Below are positions 21,738 through 21,837 of a DNA stretch of 21,837 nucleotides, piece by piece. The stretch spans positions 1 to 21,837 of the forward strand of contig CBDUXP010000062.1 in the NCBI GenBank assembly GCA_965371225.1, written 5' to 3'. A program made the translations under genes and the position numbers. This DNA comes from CBDUXP01 sp965371225 [NCBI: uncultured bacterium] (lineage in GTDB: Bacteria; Abyssobacteria; SURF-5; CBDUXP01). The notes under the pieces are model-generated. The model made no database searches. It saw only the letters and a list, made by a program, of their open reading frames with translations, and was not told the DNA's origin. Every line of letters starts with the position of its first letter. Positions within the stretch are counted from its first letter, which is position 1.

Positions 21738-21837
21738 ATGCCAGCAATCGCACGCAGCGAGGCCAGTGACACCCTGACCATCGGGCAGGTGGCCCGGGAG
21801 GCGGGGGTGGGCGTCGAGACCATCCGCTTTTACGAGC
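21738..21837 (+). CDS. MerR-family transcriptional regulator (5' part only)
   Basis: The first 33 codons of a gene cut by the window end. The translation after a short acidic start is LTIGQVAREAGVGVETIRFYE, the DNA-binding winged-helix start of MerR-family activators, with the TIRFYE ending seen in metal- and mercury-type members. The inducer and effector domain lie outside the window. ATG at 21738 immediately follows its own MerR-type promoter/operator, which fits autoregulation. The regulated genes are probably downstream. Confidence 0.88.
   Translation, partial: MPAIARSEASDTLTIGQVAREAGVGVETIRFYE

Overview
The window is GC-rich chromosomal DNA from a Gram-negative bacterium. Several proteins have signal peptides or lipoboxes, including a BamE/SmpA-like lipoprotein, and there is a periplasmic-type TlpA/ResA thioredoxin, an RseC-family membrane protein and a c'-type cytochrome. 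I cannot place the phylum from sequence alone. Two tandem gene duplications and many short intergenic palindromes point to a large environmental genome, probably an uncultured lineage.

Layout. (1) 1-3666, minus strand: a comM/yifB gene followed by two relatively AT-rich single-gene modules, a SIR2-like protein and a GNAT acetyltransferase. Each module is followed by another copy of the last 130-145 bp of comM. The three copies encode the same 13-residue C-terminus with different synonymous codons. This is the signature of repeated site-specific insertion into a gene end with restoration of the reading frame, and it is the main discovery candidate. No recombinase is visible in the window. (2) 3667-5403: a group 1 truncated globin (plus), then a PAP2 phosphatase and a four-helix membrane protein (both minus). 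(3) 5471-9498, minus: a compact six-gene cluster read as thrC, a TlpA-like thioredoxin, a BamE-like lipoprotein, two single-span membrane proteins and a GNAT enzyme, with overlaps or gaps of a few bases except ahead of the fifth gene. (4) 9571-13033, minus: a lipoprotein overlapping a large CehA/McbA-type PHP metallohydrolase, led by an extended -10 promoter that may give a leaderless mRNA. (5) 13059-13786, minus: fluoride channel crcB overlapping a DUF190 gene. (6) 13959-14913, plus: a small c'-type cytochrome and an RseC-family protein. (7) 15161-17549, minus: two tandem paralogous exported proteins with Asp-rich FG-GAP-like motifs. (8) 17853-19091, plus: a PLP lyase related to sphingosine-1-phosphate lyase, bracketed by palindromic repeats. 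(9) 19300-21344, minus: two paralogous secreted proteins with YadA-head-like 15-residue repeats. Both have the same promoter and a leader with a conserved hairpin. (10) 21700-21837: a MerR-type promoter/operator and the first 33 codons of a MerR-family regulator, cut by the window end.

How it fits together. Most of the window is ordinary envelope, stress and amino-acid genes in short operons. The accessory biology lies at the left end, where cargo genes are stacked behind comM and the nearest one (SIR2-like, possibly an NAD-consuming defence enzyme) starts 13 bases after the comM stop. Recurrent promoters of the form TTGAC(C/G/T)-17 bp-TAGACT precede crcB and both YadA-like genes. Stretches of 300 bases or more without a gene (17550-17852, 20047-20411, 21345-21737) hold promoters, leaders and palindromic repeats and no recognisable RNA gene.
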